Positions 1 through 10,914 are shown, counted from the stretch's first letter. The stretch is DNA of 64,000 bases from Tanytarsus gracilentus (GCA_038502055.1 JAXRKN010000037.1:1178001-1242000); one strand, 5' to 3'. Program-made: numbers and translations. The notes: generated by a model not told the origin, from the letters alone.

Positions 1-3000
1 TTGCATAGAGGAATGAAACTCATGAATATTGAGATAAATTTTTTGTCAGAGAGAAGAAGAAAGAATAAAAATTAAATTTATAAATAGATAACCAGAATTT
101 CTCTAATCTAACGGAACTTTTTCGACACGAGTCAAAAAAACTCGTTTAACCACTTTCGTGCCCCTATTAGATGCTATCATACGATATTCAGCGGATATTT
201 ATGATTTCCAAGCCAATTCCCTAGAAATTGGTGTCGACATCAATTCAATATTTCATTAATACTAAATAAAAAAATTCTGCGAATCGAAAATAAATTCGGG
301 GAATTTTACGTAGCATAAAAGAGTTTAAATCGTTTGTGCAGGCAGCAGAAAACTGTTGAACTTGACATTGAATGAACATCGAAAACGAGTTTCTTCGCAT
401 GCAACACAAAAGGTTCGAGCCGTAAGTAGCAACATTTTCTCTTAAATAAATATCCGCAGCAGCAGTAGTTGTCGAATATTTACAACAATTTATTTGCACG
501 CTACCATGTTGAGTTTCATTTTGGGATGATATAACCCAAAAAAAAGTTATTAATCACATTCGTTAAGAACAAAGCTTGATCCTTTTTTAAATTAGAACTT
601 AATACCATTCTCAGCCAACCCAAAATTCCGCAATGGATTTTTCTTCAGAAGGCATTTTAAAAATTTCAACAAAAAAAAGATAAAAACTTGTTTGAATTTT
701 TGTTTGTGCAGAAATTTTATCTGAAAAAGTCACGAGATGTAATTCGATCGACGCTAACAAAATAAAAAGAGGTTGGTAGGCGAACAGAGAAAAGAGTGTA
801 AGATTTAGTATGGCGATGCTCATGCATTAGCACCCAACATGAACTCGAGTCTCGCCATTATATGGATTTTCTTCTAAATAATACCTTTACCGAGATGCTT
901 ATTTTAATTGCTTTCGATTTATATGCATGCGAAGAAGATGATTTGTGCTTGGGAACCCTTCTTAACTAGCAACATCCTCGCGAGTCTCTCCCACCATAAT
1001 AAACTTCATTTTTAATTGGTAATGATTGCGGAGCTGTTGTGTAATCTTAGAGATGCACACAATTTTTATGATGCAGTTGGAAAAACTAGTTTTGCTAGTA
1101 CAGCAATTATATAACCTGCAATAATCGCTCTAATTCTGTCCATCAACTTAAACTATCATCTTGGGAGTATAAATTTCTCGATAAAAAAATATATTTTATA
1201 TCTAGTTTATGTCGCTAATGAGCTCACACATTTTAATTTTGCATATTTAGGTCTTCACGGAATATATTTTTGACAACTCTCGAGAAAGTCCATGATTAAT
1301 ATTTCTTATTTTATACATCGATAATTTTTTTCCTACGAACTTGAACTCGAATTTTAAAATGCGAAAAGAGAAAATTTTTGCTGTATTTTTTGATCAATTT
1401 TGGGTGAGGTGTTGTGCTTTCCTAGCAATGCGTTGCATTTTTACACCCTTTTATAACAAGAGAAAAATAAAGAGCACAAAAAGGAGAGTCAAGTTCAATC
1501 GTGATAGGCGAAAACAAGTCGAAGGAATTGCAATGTGATGTGTTTTATTACAATCTTTAAATTTTACGATCACGTCTTTATGATTGTTTCTTCTTCTGCG
1601 AAAGGAATTACAATTATCGAAACATCATCTCATTTCTCTTCTGCCTCATCATGATCATCAATTCTCTGCCTCATCCCAATGAATTCAAAGTCAATGTCCA
1701 CAATTGCAGGCCTGTCTGTGGGCAGGCTAAGAATCAATGTACAACCATCTAAAACTATGCGAGAGATGAGAGAATTATTGAACCAATGCAATTGATGGAT
1801 TGAGATCTTCATCATTATGATCAGTCGTCTTGTACGTGATATCGTTGTATGTTATGCCTGCACCATTAATCGAAGCCATTCATTTCTATTCCTCTATATT
1901 TTCCATTCCACCTCATCAATGCTCGTTTTTTTCTTGCTGAGCATTTAAGCAAATAAAAAATTTACATTTATCATTCGCATTGCAAAGAACTGAACTGTTC
2001 TACTTATTGCAGCTCTCTTAATGCTACTCTGCGGTTTAAGCATAGAGACAGATTTATCACGCCACATCGGAAGTGTATAGTGCCATTTCTTTAACATTCT
2101 CTTGAAGAGTATGTACTGATGGTTGTTTAGTAAAAAATTAAAATTTAATGATTGCAATTTTAAAATTAAAAACTTTATTTTTGCTTGAACTGAAAAAACT
2201 AGGAAATTTAAAAAAGGTCCAAACTTTTTTGAAAACACTCATTTATAAAAATCACCATATTATAATTGCTTTTTTCTCATATATGCAACCGCAAGCAGGG
2301 ACACATAGATGGAAGTTTCTAGAGTAAACAATTAAGCACACCCAACCGCTTACACCTACGAACAATTTTTTATGATGTGCTGTTAAGTAGCATACATTTT
2401 AAAGAGAAATATAATGTTGAGAAAACGGTAAATTCTAGATGTCCGAGATGTGTCGAGATTGTGACCCAATCAAGAGAAATTCTTTTTATTGATTAACATT
2501 TTATTGAGCGAAAACTTTTATGACGTGCACTTTCATGAGAATATTGAGCGTCTTCTGACTTCTTTTGAGGGTGATTTTGGCAACAATAAAAAAATTTAAC
2601 GTAGTCATTCCAGTAATTAATTATATTGAACTTCACGTTGTGAGAGCGATTTACTTGCCTGACTGAGGGACTAAAGCCATTTGCATAAAATATTATTTTT
2701 TTGGGTCAATAGCATTATAAAATACAACATTTAAGTATTTTTTTCTTATTCTTATTGTTTTAGAAACGAGAAATAAAATTGGGAGCATGTCACTTTGGAC
2801 TCACTTAATTATCTCGACGCAAAAACATATTTGTGGTTGAGTGAGAAGCCAATGAGCTGTTAAAAATGCAATTAAATGAACATCTTAAGTGAGAAACAAA
2901 TAACAATTAAATGAAGCCATGATCTGCAAATAAAATTAATTCGCGAGGTTAATCTGCAAGGGATGGAAAATTTCTAATTGATTTTTTAAGTTATTTTTAC

Positions 3001-3188
3001 ACCTAAAAAAATTATCCACTTTTTCTTGTTTTCGGAATTTTCAATATTTCGATAAAATTTTAACTAAATTTTTTATCAAAGTGTTTCGATGTATTCTAAG
3101 TTTGTGTTTTCATGCATTTTAGTTAGTTTATTAAGAGCTGTCACGAGTGAAAGTTAGTGCATGACCATTTAATTTAATTTCAGTTGAC
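1..3188. other. AT-rich stretch without a supported gene
   Basis: Only short open frames on both strands, none with a recognisable domain, signal peptide or exon chain. The least noise-like is a 61-codon minus-strand frame at 1630-1815 with somewhat higher GC and a possible acceptor inside it. It could be a terminal exon, but I cannot link it to anything. A possible 5' UTR exon for the gene at 3189 may also lie here, because an acceptor-like tttaatttcag stands just before that start codon. Confidence 0.5.
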
Positions 3189-3635
3189 ATGAAATTTTTG
3201 TGGAAAATTTTAATCTTTACGGAAGTTTTATTTATATACTCAGAAGGAAATACAACTTCAACTTATGACACGAAAGGCATAGCAAAGACACGTGAACCTG
3301 AAAATAAGGCAGATCTCTTTTATCAAGCAATCAATGACACGTTGAGGGCTTCAGATGAGTTAAAAATGTATACCCAGCGAGTTAATTGCATTATCAAGTA
3401 CATGAAATCTGAGAATTCAATGGATTCCGTTGACAAAAATCTTTACACCTTCATATTAAACAACACCGAGTTCAAGGCCGTTTTTGTGAATCAGTCAGCA
3501 GTGATGACGGTGCTAGGACCTCATCTAGATAAAGCTAACTTTGACTGTGTAGTTTTTGGATATGTTGCCATTATTTTAATAACCGCAATTCTTATAACCG
3601 TAGTGACATGTGTTGCTTGCATCTCGAAAAAGTAA
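3189..3635 (+). CDS. Small type I membrane glycoprotein, function unknown
   Basis: The 148-residue product begins with a hydrophobic signal peptide (about residues 1-19). An extracellular part of about 100 residues follows with four N-glycosylation sequons (NTT, NDT, NNT, NQS). A strong membrane segment lies near residues 121-143 and a very short tail ends in SKK. Topology is therefore predicted as N-outside, C-cytosolic. I recognise no domain. Two cysteines sit in the ectodomain and three more cluster in or next to the membrane segment. The ATG is preceded by an acceptor-like tttaatttcag ending at 3183, so the 5' UTR may be spliced. An AATAAA at 3789-3794 could end the transcript. The single open exon, signal peptide and membrane segment together make chance unlikely, but there is no homology evidence. 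Confidence 0.65.
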   Translation: MKFLWKILIFTEVLFIYSEGNTTSTYDTKGIAKTREPENKADLFYQAINDTLRASDELKMYTQRVNCIIKYMKSENSMDSVDKNLYTFILNNTEFKAVFVNQSAVMTVLGPHLDKANFDCVVFGYVAIILITAILITVVTCVACISKK

Positions 3636-4657
3636 AAGATTAATTCAGATGTCAAAAAACTCATAAATATTAAGAATACATCGACGTTTTGTCCAAATCA
3701 AAACATTAAATCTACAACAGGTTTCTTCTTTTTTCTCTGACTCATCTTAAAAGTTTAAAATAATACTGTTTTAATGGCATTTTTTCGAAATAAAATCCAA
3801 GTCACTAAAAATATCACGAGGCTTTTAATCTTTTGAATCACTTCACTCTTGCTCTCGTAAATAACACATATAAAAATGTGGCAGCACAAGAAGTAAAGAT
3901 GCTAAAATGCTTTCTTCATCTTCATTTTAGATTTTGCAAACTACAAAAGATGTAAGAGTTCAAGGATAATATTATGGGGAAAACTTTTTAAAAATCATTT
4001 TTAAATTGTTTTAAATTTTCAGATAAAAAAAAAGTTTTTTAGAAAAAAAATTCGCCAAAATAATTTTTTTCATTCAATCCTTCCTCTTTGGCAATCTGAC
4101 TGCTTGCGCATTTTTTATCTTCTTTAATTTTCTCATTTTCCTTCAATGATTCTTCGCTAACTATAGCACATTTTTTGATGTCTACGTTTGCTTAAGAGCC
4201 ACCACAAAAAAAACATGTTGTACATAAGATTTAAGAGTGCTTTAGTTTTTTATTTTGCAATCTTACTACATAAATATCTCGACCATATCATGTAACCACC
4301 ACAAGAATTCTCAAATACACTAAAATAAATTTTCATTCTTTCTTTATCTAACATTGGCATGGGTTGAATAGAATGGATACATCGAGCACAATAATTTAAT
4401 TTTATTGTTCTTGTGTGCATGCTCTCTTGTGTACCACTCGAATCTCTTCGGCGGTGAATTGTTAATGTCAGACCAACAGCAACGGCACAAAAAAAGCAGA
4501 GATATTGGTACGAAGGTATAAAATACACACTCTTATGCACACGAGAGGCTTTTTAGAAGGAAAAAAATATAAAAAAAGTGAAGAAAAAAAAGAAAGAAGA
4601 CAGAGGAAAGAAGCAACAAGAAGCATCGACTCTAACGGTCACTGGCTGGTCTTTCTC
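3636..4657. other. Intergenic region
   Basis: AT-rich spacer between the type I membrane protein gene and the TATA box of the next gene. It holds the probable 3' UTR of the former. Two overlapping short frames on opposite strands around 4250-4700 show no protein-like features. Confidence 0.5.
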
Positions 4658-4695
4658 TATAAAATGAGCTCCTTCTCTTCTGCTCCACTCAGTTT
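4658..4695 (+). promoter_or_regulatory. Core promoter: TATA box plus arthropod initiator
   Basis: TATAAAA lies at 4658-4664 and a TCAGT initiator at 4689-4693. The initiator A at 4691 is 33 nt after the first T of the TATA box, which is canonical spacing. This predicts a 5' UTR of about 132 nt for the secreted protein starting at 4823. A strong TATA promoter fits an abundantly or tissue-specifically expressed secreted product. Confidence 0.7.
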
Positions 4696-4822
4696 GTGAT
4701 AAAAGTTGATCGCGTTAAGAACGGAAAAAATAAATAGAGACAAGATCGCGACGATTTTAACAAGAAGAAGTAAAAAGATATTTTTGTGGATTTTTTTTCG
4801 GACATACTACAGACATTAAAAA

Positions 4823-6367
4823 ATGAAAGTTATTTGTTGTGCGTTGCTCTTCTTGACGGCTGTGGCTCATGGTGCGAACATTCAAAGGCTCGCACGCAAT
4901 ACCGAAGGAATTATTCCATCAATTGTCGAAGAAATCCTCAAAGTTGAGCTCAAATCGGACTTAAAGAAAAATAGTGCTGTTGAGGTGGAAGTGCAAGAAC
5001 CAATCGTTAAAGATGAAGTGGTTGTTGAGCCAGCCATCAGTCGCACGGTTGAGGAGGAAAAAACTGTAGTCGAAGAGAAGATGCCAGTAGTCGTTGAGAC
5101 AATTGTCGAGACAGTTCCATCGGTTCGTACCATCGCAGAGGAAGAGAAAATGCCCGAGATGGTTGAAAAAGTTGAAATTGTTGCCATTGAGACAGTTCCT
5201 GAAAAAGTTGCGGATAATTTCCGCGCAGAAGTTGAACCATCGGTGGAGGAACCAAAAGTAGTTGAAATTATTAAAGAAACCATTGTCGTGGAGCCAGTCG
5301 TTCCTGAACTTCGTAATGCCCCAGTGTCAGAAATTTTGATTAAAGAAGAAGAAATCATTAAGCCAATGGTTAGGAATGTTGTAAAGGAAGAGATTCCACA
5401 AGTTGAGGAACTACGTGTTGTGCCAGAAGTCGATGCTGTTAAAGAGACCTTGCCAGAACCCATTGCCGCGTCAAATATTGTTCAGCCAGTTGTCGAAGTT
5501 GAGCCCCAGGTTAAGACTGTCACTTTTGACACCATAAAAGAAGAAACTCCAATGAAAATTGAAGAAATTGTTGTGGAACAAGTCAAGTCAGTTCCCGAAA
5601 TGATTATGATGACAAAGACCGAAGAAATGCCAGAGGTTAAAGCTGTCGAAATGATGATGGAAAAAATTATGGAGCCCGAAATTGTTAAGGATGAAGTTAA
5701 GGCCGTCGTTGTTGAGACTGAAAAGATGGAAGATGAGATGATTATGCCAGGCGTTAAGAGCATTGAAGATGGACGTCAAAATATTATCCAACAAACAGTT
5801 CAATCAGTTCAAAATGCCATCCAACCAGCCATTCAGCCAGTCCTTAATTCACTTCAAAATGTTCCAGTCGTCGGACAAATTGTTCAAAGAATCACTCCAA
5901 CTACAGCGGAACCCGTAGCACCAGCTGCCGAAGAAGAAGTACAATCAGATTCAGAGTCGCCTGTCGTTCAAGCTCCCACTGCACCATCTCCCGGTCCAAT
6001 TCAACAACTCGTTCAAAGTGTTCAAAGCAATGTACAACAATTTTTTAATCCAAGTGCCAACAACGCTGCAGGTGAAAATCAAGGAGATCCCCCAAGACCA
6101 AACATTATCCAGCAAATTGTATCAGGTACACAAGAGCAATTTTCAAATTTGGTACAAAATGTCCAGAATGCCTTCCGCCCAAACGCAAGCGACACACCTG
6201 TTAAGGCTGAAGAGAAACCCGATGAGACACCAGCAGAGACCGTTGCTGAAGAAGCAAAATCTGTAGAGCCACAACCACAGTCCATCGTCGAGCCCTCAGA
6301 ACAAGTTATCGTGAAGAAAGAAGACGTGCCAGTCGAGAAGGTTGAAAACACAGAGACCCAGTCATAA
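4823..6367 (+). CDS. Secreted Glu/Val/Pro/Gln-rich low-complexity protein
   Basis: The 514-residue product starts with a clear signal peptide (about residues 1-18, AHG-A cleavage). The mature chain has no cysteine that I can see. Residues of about 50-330 are an acidic array built on Val-Glu-Glu-Pro-type phrases such as VEEPKVVEIIKETIVVEPVV, with a methionine-rich part near 255-315. From about 320 the composition changes to three Gln/Val/Asn blocks of related pattern (IIQQTVQSVQNAIQP, PIQQLVQSVQSNVQQFF, NIIQQIVSGTQEQFSN) separated by acidic Pro-rich linkers. The C-terminus returns to Glu/Val/Pro. Disordered secreted or matrix-like behaviour is an inference; I do not recognise a named family. 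It is a single coding exon behind a TATA promoter, with AATAAA signals directly after the stop. Long open frames on the opposite strand here are composition artefacts. Confidence 0.85.
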   Translation: MKVICCALLFLTAVAHGANIQRLARNTEGIIPSIVEEILKVELKSDLKKNSAVEVEVQEPIVKDEVVVEPAISRTVEEEKTVVEEKMPVVVETIVETVPSVRTIAEEEKMPEMVEKVEIVAIETVPEKVADNFRAEVEPSVEEPKVVEIIKETIVVEPVVPELRNAPVSEILIKEEEIIKPMVRNVVKEEIPQVEELRVVPEVDAVKETLPEPIAASNIVQPVVEVEPQVKTVTFDTIKEETPMKIEEIVVEQVKSVPEMIMMTKTEEMPEVKAVEMMMEKIMEPEIVKDEVKAVVVETEKMEDEMIMPGVKSIEDGRQNIIQQTVQSVQNAIQPAIQPVLNSLQNVPVVGQIVQRITPTTAEPVAPAAEEEVQSDSESPVVQAPTAPSPGPIQQLVQSVQSNVQQFFNPSANNAAGENQGDPPRPNIIQQIVSGTQEQFSNLVQNVQNAFRPNASDTPVKAEEKPDETPAETVAEEAKSVEPQPQSIVEPSEQVIVKKEDVPVEKVENTETQS

Positions 6368-7203
6368 AGAAAAAATAAATTTCACTTAAAATAAATTCTT
6401 CCCTTAGAGTTAAGAACTCACGAACTGAAAAAAAGAAGAAATCTCACAAAGCAACTTTTTTTTACAAAAATCATTTATTTAAATTCCGTTCAGATGCCAA
6501 CTAATTATCACTGAGAAACGATCACATACTGACACCGTTTTAAAACTTTTACAATTTCGATTTGTACGAAATGTTTGCATAAGCATTTAACATAATTTAT
6601 TTTAAGGAAGTAGGTTTAAAAAGTAAAAAGAAGAAAATAGAAATCAGCTTGGTTTTTTGTATCAAGACTCTCTCATATGCGAATAAAGTGAAAATGATCT
6701 GAAAAATATACAATTATTAGTTTTGAATTCTTAATTAAAACAAATTTTATTTTTTACAGGAAATAAAATGAGAAGTTTTTATAATAACTTTTTGATTTTT
6801 GCAAAATATATTTCATAATGTGTTTTCACACAACAATTGATCAGAAATTTTTTTAATCCATTTTAAGCGAACGATTAATAGAGTAAAAAGCTAGAAAAAT
6901 CTTAGGCAGTTTTATTAAAAATTCTATCTCCACGTTTTGAGGTGAGATTCATCAAGTTCATCATTTTCACCAAACACATTTCAGGTATACCTACTCAGTA
7001 CTTTTATTTCCCCATTAATTCCAGTTTCATTCGTACACTGCATATAGTGTCTTGACTAAATTTCGTGTCGTGACGTACACAAAAATAAACTGAAAATTCA
7101 GTGTAGAGTAAAGTTTATTTTTCTAGACATTTTTGAGAGAAAAATTGTCAATCTCGTTAGAACTTTAGCTTGAATTACAATATTTATTGAAGAGTGATAA
7201 AAG
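6368..7203. other. Intergenic region
   Basis: 3' UTR of the secreted protein and upstream region of the micropeptide gene. AT-rich, with several AATAAA and TCAGT matches but no open frame of note. Confidence 0.5.
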
Positions 7204-7323
7204 ATGGTCGAGTTGAGTGGAAAAAGTGATCCCTTCCAGCATTCATTCCCAAACTTAGTTTTTGTGGTGCCGACAATTCTTGTTATAGCTCTTATGGGTA
7301 AGAATTTTAAGAAAGAAAATTAA
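7204..7323 (+). CDS. Putative 39-residue single-span membrane micropeptide
   Basis: An ATG opens a 39-residue frame: a hydrophilic head of about 16 residues, one membrane segment (about 17-32) and a short basic tail ending in KKEN. Right after the membrane segment the sequence reads ATGG then gtaagaa. This is a good phase-1 donor at the same place as in the three downstream relatives. The peptide may therefore be exon 1 of a spliced gene. A candidate acceptor at 7601-7602 would give the alternative tail GGFRT. Unspliced, the tail KKEN fits the KKxx di-lysine ER-retrieval pattern. The shared architecture with the genes at 7778, 8641 and 10059 is the main support; there is no domain match. Confidence 0.45.
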   Translation: MVELSGKSDPFQHSFPNLVFVVPTILVIALMGKNFKKEN

Positions 7324-7777
7324 ATTATGTAAAGATTTTTGGACACTACTCTGATGCATTAATTTTATTTTAATAAGTTTCCATTAAATCTGGAAATTTT
7401 AGATTTACAATCGCCACGAACTTCCACGTAGTGAAAAAATCACTTCTCAGTTTCTTCTTCTTAATGACGTTTACTGATTATACCCCTTTTAATATTATCA
7501 GCTGCGCTCAATTAGTGTTAATAATGCATAAAAACTTTGGTGACTGAAAGTTAAAAATTAATTTTCTTTATAAATTCAACATTTCGATTTTTAATTCATC
7601 AGGTGGTTTTAGAACATAATTTTGTTTTCTGTTTATGTCAGCATTGCTCTGATTTTTATTTCAAGAGAACATTAAATATTTTGAGTAGAACAAAATAAAT
7701 TGAAAGTAAATTCATAGTCAAAATTTTATTTATGCTCAGTTTTAATTTGAAGCTCTCGTGATTAACAACCTTAAAAA

Positions 7778-8149
7778 ATGGACGAAATTGTTGAAACCGT
7801 AACTGAATCAATTATTGGCAGTGGTGATTTGCCACCTCGTGAATATACTGAGGAAGAAATGCAACAACAAACTACTGATTTTCTTCTTCATGTCGTGAAT
7901 TCAATGAAAGAACTCACTGAAGAGCAAAAAGCTCGCATGAGATCGAGCATCATTGAAAAAGCTTTCAATCCTCAAGCGCTCATGGAAGAAATTTCACCTC
8001 CAACTAGAGTTATTGAGCCAACTTCACCCCAAGATCTTGTCGTGCTATTAGCACTGATTTGTTTTATTGTCGGAATACTTGGTAAGAGATTTAAGCCAAA
8101 AATAATTTCAAGATCTCTAAAAAAAGTTCCAAAAATTCAATTATTTTAA
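7778..8149 (+). CDS. Small tail-anchored membrane protein, member 2 of tandem family
   Basis: The product has an acidic N-terminal part of about 85 residues with a helical stretch (FLLHVVNSMKELTEEQKAR), a Pro-containing linker, and a membrane segment near residues 86-102 (DLVVLLALICFIVGILG). No signal peptide. The frame reads on to a stop at 8147-8149 (123 residues). However, a phase-1 donor g|gtaagag at 8082 matches the intron position in the neighbours, so exon 1 probably ends at 8081. Two second exons are possible: acceptor cag ending at 8267 (tail EKFYEFSQSFK) or cag ending at 8575 (tail GFLIC). I cannot choose without transcript data. The unspliced tail is basic. No function is known to me. 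Confidence 0.6.
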   Translation: MDEIVETVTESIIGSGDLPPREYTEEEMQQQTTDFLLHVVNSMKELTEEQKARMRSSIIEKAFNPQALMEEISPPTRVIEPTSPQDLVVLLALICFIVGILGKRFKPKIISRSLKKVPKIQLF

Positions 8150-8640
8150 ATTTTTTTAAAAATTTCCTAATTTTTGATTGTTTCCTATCAATAAAATTAT
8201 TACACAACTTCTTATCGCTTCAAGTCAAAGGTCGTTCACTTCACACGCGATGACAATATTTGTGCAGAAAAATTCTACGAATTCTCACAAAGCTTCAAAT
8301 AACCAAGGTGATTCTCGGAAAATTTTCATAATTGAGTGCTATATATTTGCACATTTGCGATTTATTGGCTATGATAAGATAGTCAGAAAATTAAGCATGG
8401 TAATGTGTAATTCAATTATGAACATATTCAGTAGATGTTTGCAAGCTGCACTAATCGATGCGTGTAAAACTTTCTCGTTTATCAAAATATACTAAAGGAA
8501 TTAATAGTCGCATTGATTAGATAACTCTTTCGATTAATGTTTCATTTGGACATTGAAAAACTTCAACCTTATCAGGTTTTCTCATTTGCTAAGAGTCGTT
8601 TGAGTTGAAAACGTGTCTAAAACTCAATACGTGGAATAAA

Positions 8641-9236
8641 ATGTCAAGTGAGGGTGAATTACCATTTGATCCGGCCAAAGCAAAAGAGGCCATGGATCAG
8701 TTAATGAAATCTCCACAAGGGAGAGAAATTGCCGAAAAAATCAAGGGAAAACTTCGTGAATTAGACCTTCAATTTCAAGGACTAAAAGATGGCGATAAGG
8801 AGGAATTTATGAAAAAGTTTAAGGGAAAATTTTCAGAATCATTTGATGGCTTGCGGGAGAGCATTAGAAAAAATTTGATTGATAATGAACCTGAAGATGA
8901 TTTAATTAGTGGAGAAAGTGCATTGCCGGCTGCAGAATCAGTTGAATTTAATCCTCTTAACTCCGTCTCTCAACCTGACTACAAATTGTTTCTTTTCGCA
9001 TTTGTTCTTGTTGCTTTAGTTTTCGGTTAGAATTTAAGCAAACAATTTAAAATTGTTTAGTAGATTCAAAAATTTAACGACGTTTATTTTTATTTTTAGG
9101 CTTCTTTGGCTATAAACTCTACAAATCAATTATGGATCAAGAGTTGAAAAAGGAAAGGAAGAGTAAAAAAGAATTAAAGAAAGAGAAGAAGACTCAATCA
9201 CCACCAGCATCACCACGCACAAAGAAAGAATTATAA
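8641..9236 (+). CDS. Small tail-anchored membrane protein with KKEL tail, member 3
   Basis: Two exons, 8641-9025 and 9100-9236, joined by a 74-nt intron (phase 1, ttttttag-type acceptor), give 173 residues. I start at ATG 8641 because the longer frame upstream has only a non-ATG start. A soluble charged helical region of about 110 residues includes SPQGREIAEKIKGKLREL and EEFMKKFKGKFSESFDGL. A membrane segment near 114-132 spans the splice junction, and a very Lys-rich tail of about 40 residues ends in KKEL. There is no signal peptide. The basic tail favours a cytosolic C-terminus, in which case KKEL is a di-lysine KKxx COPI retrieval motif; if luminal it could mimic a KDEL-type signal. It is homologous by pattern to the gene at 10059. 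AATAAA at 9414-9419. Confidence 0.7.
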
Positions 9237-10058
9237 ATTAAAAATTCCATCACACAACAACTGAAAGCTCTTCCTTCATTCCATTTAATTAAGTCTTTTA
9301 ATTTTTATAATACTTTTAGCGCAATGCAGAGTGCAATTTTTAAGCATTTTGAGAAAAACTATTTTCGATTTTTATCTTGCTGAAATGTGGAAACTATAAA
9401 TGTTGATAAGATCAATAAATGTGGAAAAATATTTGTTTAAAAAAAAATTGAAAGGATTTTTACTTAGAAATTTAATTTGGTGACCATCACGAAAAAAAAT
9501 GCAGCACGTGAGAGTGGAATCATAAGAGGAAATTTAAAAAATTAACTGAGTAAAATTATAATTTTTTACATCACAAATTTAAAGCAGTAAAAACAATTAA
9601 TCAAAAAACGGAAATTAAATACTTGCTAATGAACTCAGATCGCTTTAATAAAAAGTTTCTTCCTACACTGCTTTTATACGCTTTCGTTCCTATAGATTGG
9701 TGTTGTAATAGCAAATTCCTTGGAAACCCCCGAAAAAAGAGAAAAATATTGACTGTTGCTGTATTAATTGTTATCAAGGGGTGCAAAATTATTTACTCAG
9801 AATATTTTTTTAAAAAGCAATATAGTTTAAGTTTTTTTTTATCAAAATAAATTATGTAATTTTTGGTTATTTTTATTTGTAAAAATTTAGAGATATTAAT
9901 CAATACTCATCCGCTTGATCGCTAAACATTTGAGAGGTGTAAAGAAGAAAAAACTTGTTATATTGTATTTTTTCAGCCTTCAGTAGTCAACCTGACGCTC
10001 ATTTTGCTTGCTTGCTGTATTCTTTTGACGCTCATGTGTTTTGGCCCACGTATCCGCC
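9237..10058. other. Intergenic region
   Basis: 3' UTR of the KKEL protein gene followed by AT-rich spacer. Overlapping opposite-strand frames at 9601-9850 have no protein character. Nothing else seen. Confidence 0.5.
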
Positions 10059-10443
10059 ATGGAAGATTTCATTACTTTTAAAGAGGATAATTTTCAAAAA
10101 TTCACCAATTCAGAGCAAGGAAGAAAAATTGTTGGTCAACTGCATAAGCTTTATAAAGCTTATGGAAAACTTTCAACAGACGAAAGACAAATTTTTGAAC
10201 AAGAATTTAAAGATAAATTTCGAACGGCAACTGAACGCCTTTTAACAATTAATTTACCAGAAGAAAATGTGACTGAACATGAATTTTCTTTTCCTGAATT
10301 AATTTTGTTCTTGAGTGTGATATTAGTTGGTGAGTAGTGATAACATGATTTGGTTGCTCTCATTTTTAATACTTTTCTTTTTAGCATTTTGGATCATTAA
10401 AACGATGCTGCAAAAAAAAGTGTGGTCGAAGAAAAATAATTAA
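10059..10443 (+). CDS. Small tail-anchored membrane protein with KKNN tail, member 4
   Basis: Exons 10059-10329 and 10385-10443, with a 55-nt intron (g|gtgagt donor, phase 1, tttttag acceptor), give 109 residues. The start is ATG 10059 in a ccgccATGG context; the in-frame upstream extension begins at a non-ATG codon. The helical region carries SEQGRKIVGQLHKLYKAYGK and FEQEFKDKFRTATERL, which aligns with SPQGREIAEKIKGKL and EEFMKKFKGKFSESFDGL of the gene at 8641. A membrane segment (about residues 77-95) is split by the intron. The short tail ends in SKKNN, so residues -4 and -3 are lysines (KKxx pattern). AATAAA at 10458-10463. Shared intron phase and position, domain order and tail motif make a tandem-duplication family likely. 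Function unknown. Confidence 0.7.
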
Positions 10444-10914
10444 AATATTTAATAGTTAATAAAAAAAAATGTTATTTGAAAATAAATCAAACGGTTTTAA
10501 TTTTTAAATATTTAATTAAAGTTTTCAGAAAAATTTCTCGCAACTTCGCCATTTGTATCAATAGTGAGATCATGAAATTTTTAACACATCGGAAAAGATA
10601 TTAAATTGTTTGTTAATAAAATATTGTAAATTTTTTAAATTATTTAAATAAGAAAAATAAATAAAAATGTCCGCGAGGGACCTTAATTTTAAAAAAATTC
10701 TTGCAATAAGATTTTGAAATATTTTTTTTTGAATTTTTAAAATTTTGATTCAAGTTTCCAAAAAGAAGAAGCAGAAAATTTAATTAATTTTAACTTAAAA
10801 TATCAGATTTTTAATCATTGGACGACCTCAAGAAATGTCAACTAATAATAAATTATTTATTTGCGCATTTATTTTTCAAAAATTGAAAATTTCGAATTTC
10901 TTAAGTCACATTTA
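10444..10914. other. AT-rich spacer before transposable element A
   Basis: Very AT-rich sequence with no open frame or repeat that I can support. It holds the 3' end of the KKNN gene and runs up to the palindrome. Confidence 0.5.

Noticed and set aside
1630..1815. 61-codon minus-strand frame ending DHDEAEEK
   Set aside because: Slightly gene-like composition but no linked exon, promoter or domain; not enough to call.
4882..5763. Long Ser/Thr-rich open frames (193 and 93 codons) antisense to the secreted protein
   Set aside because: Mirror images of the Glu/Val/Pro codon pattern of the real gene; no start context, signal or domain.
8605..8640. Upstream extension of the KKEL protein (12 residues)
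   Set aside because: It begins at a non-ATG codon; ATG 8641 is the first methionine start.
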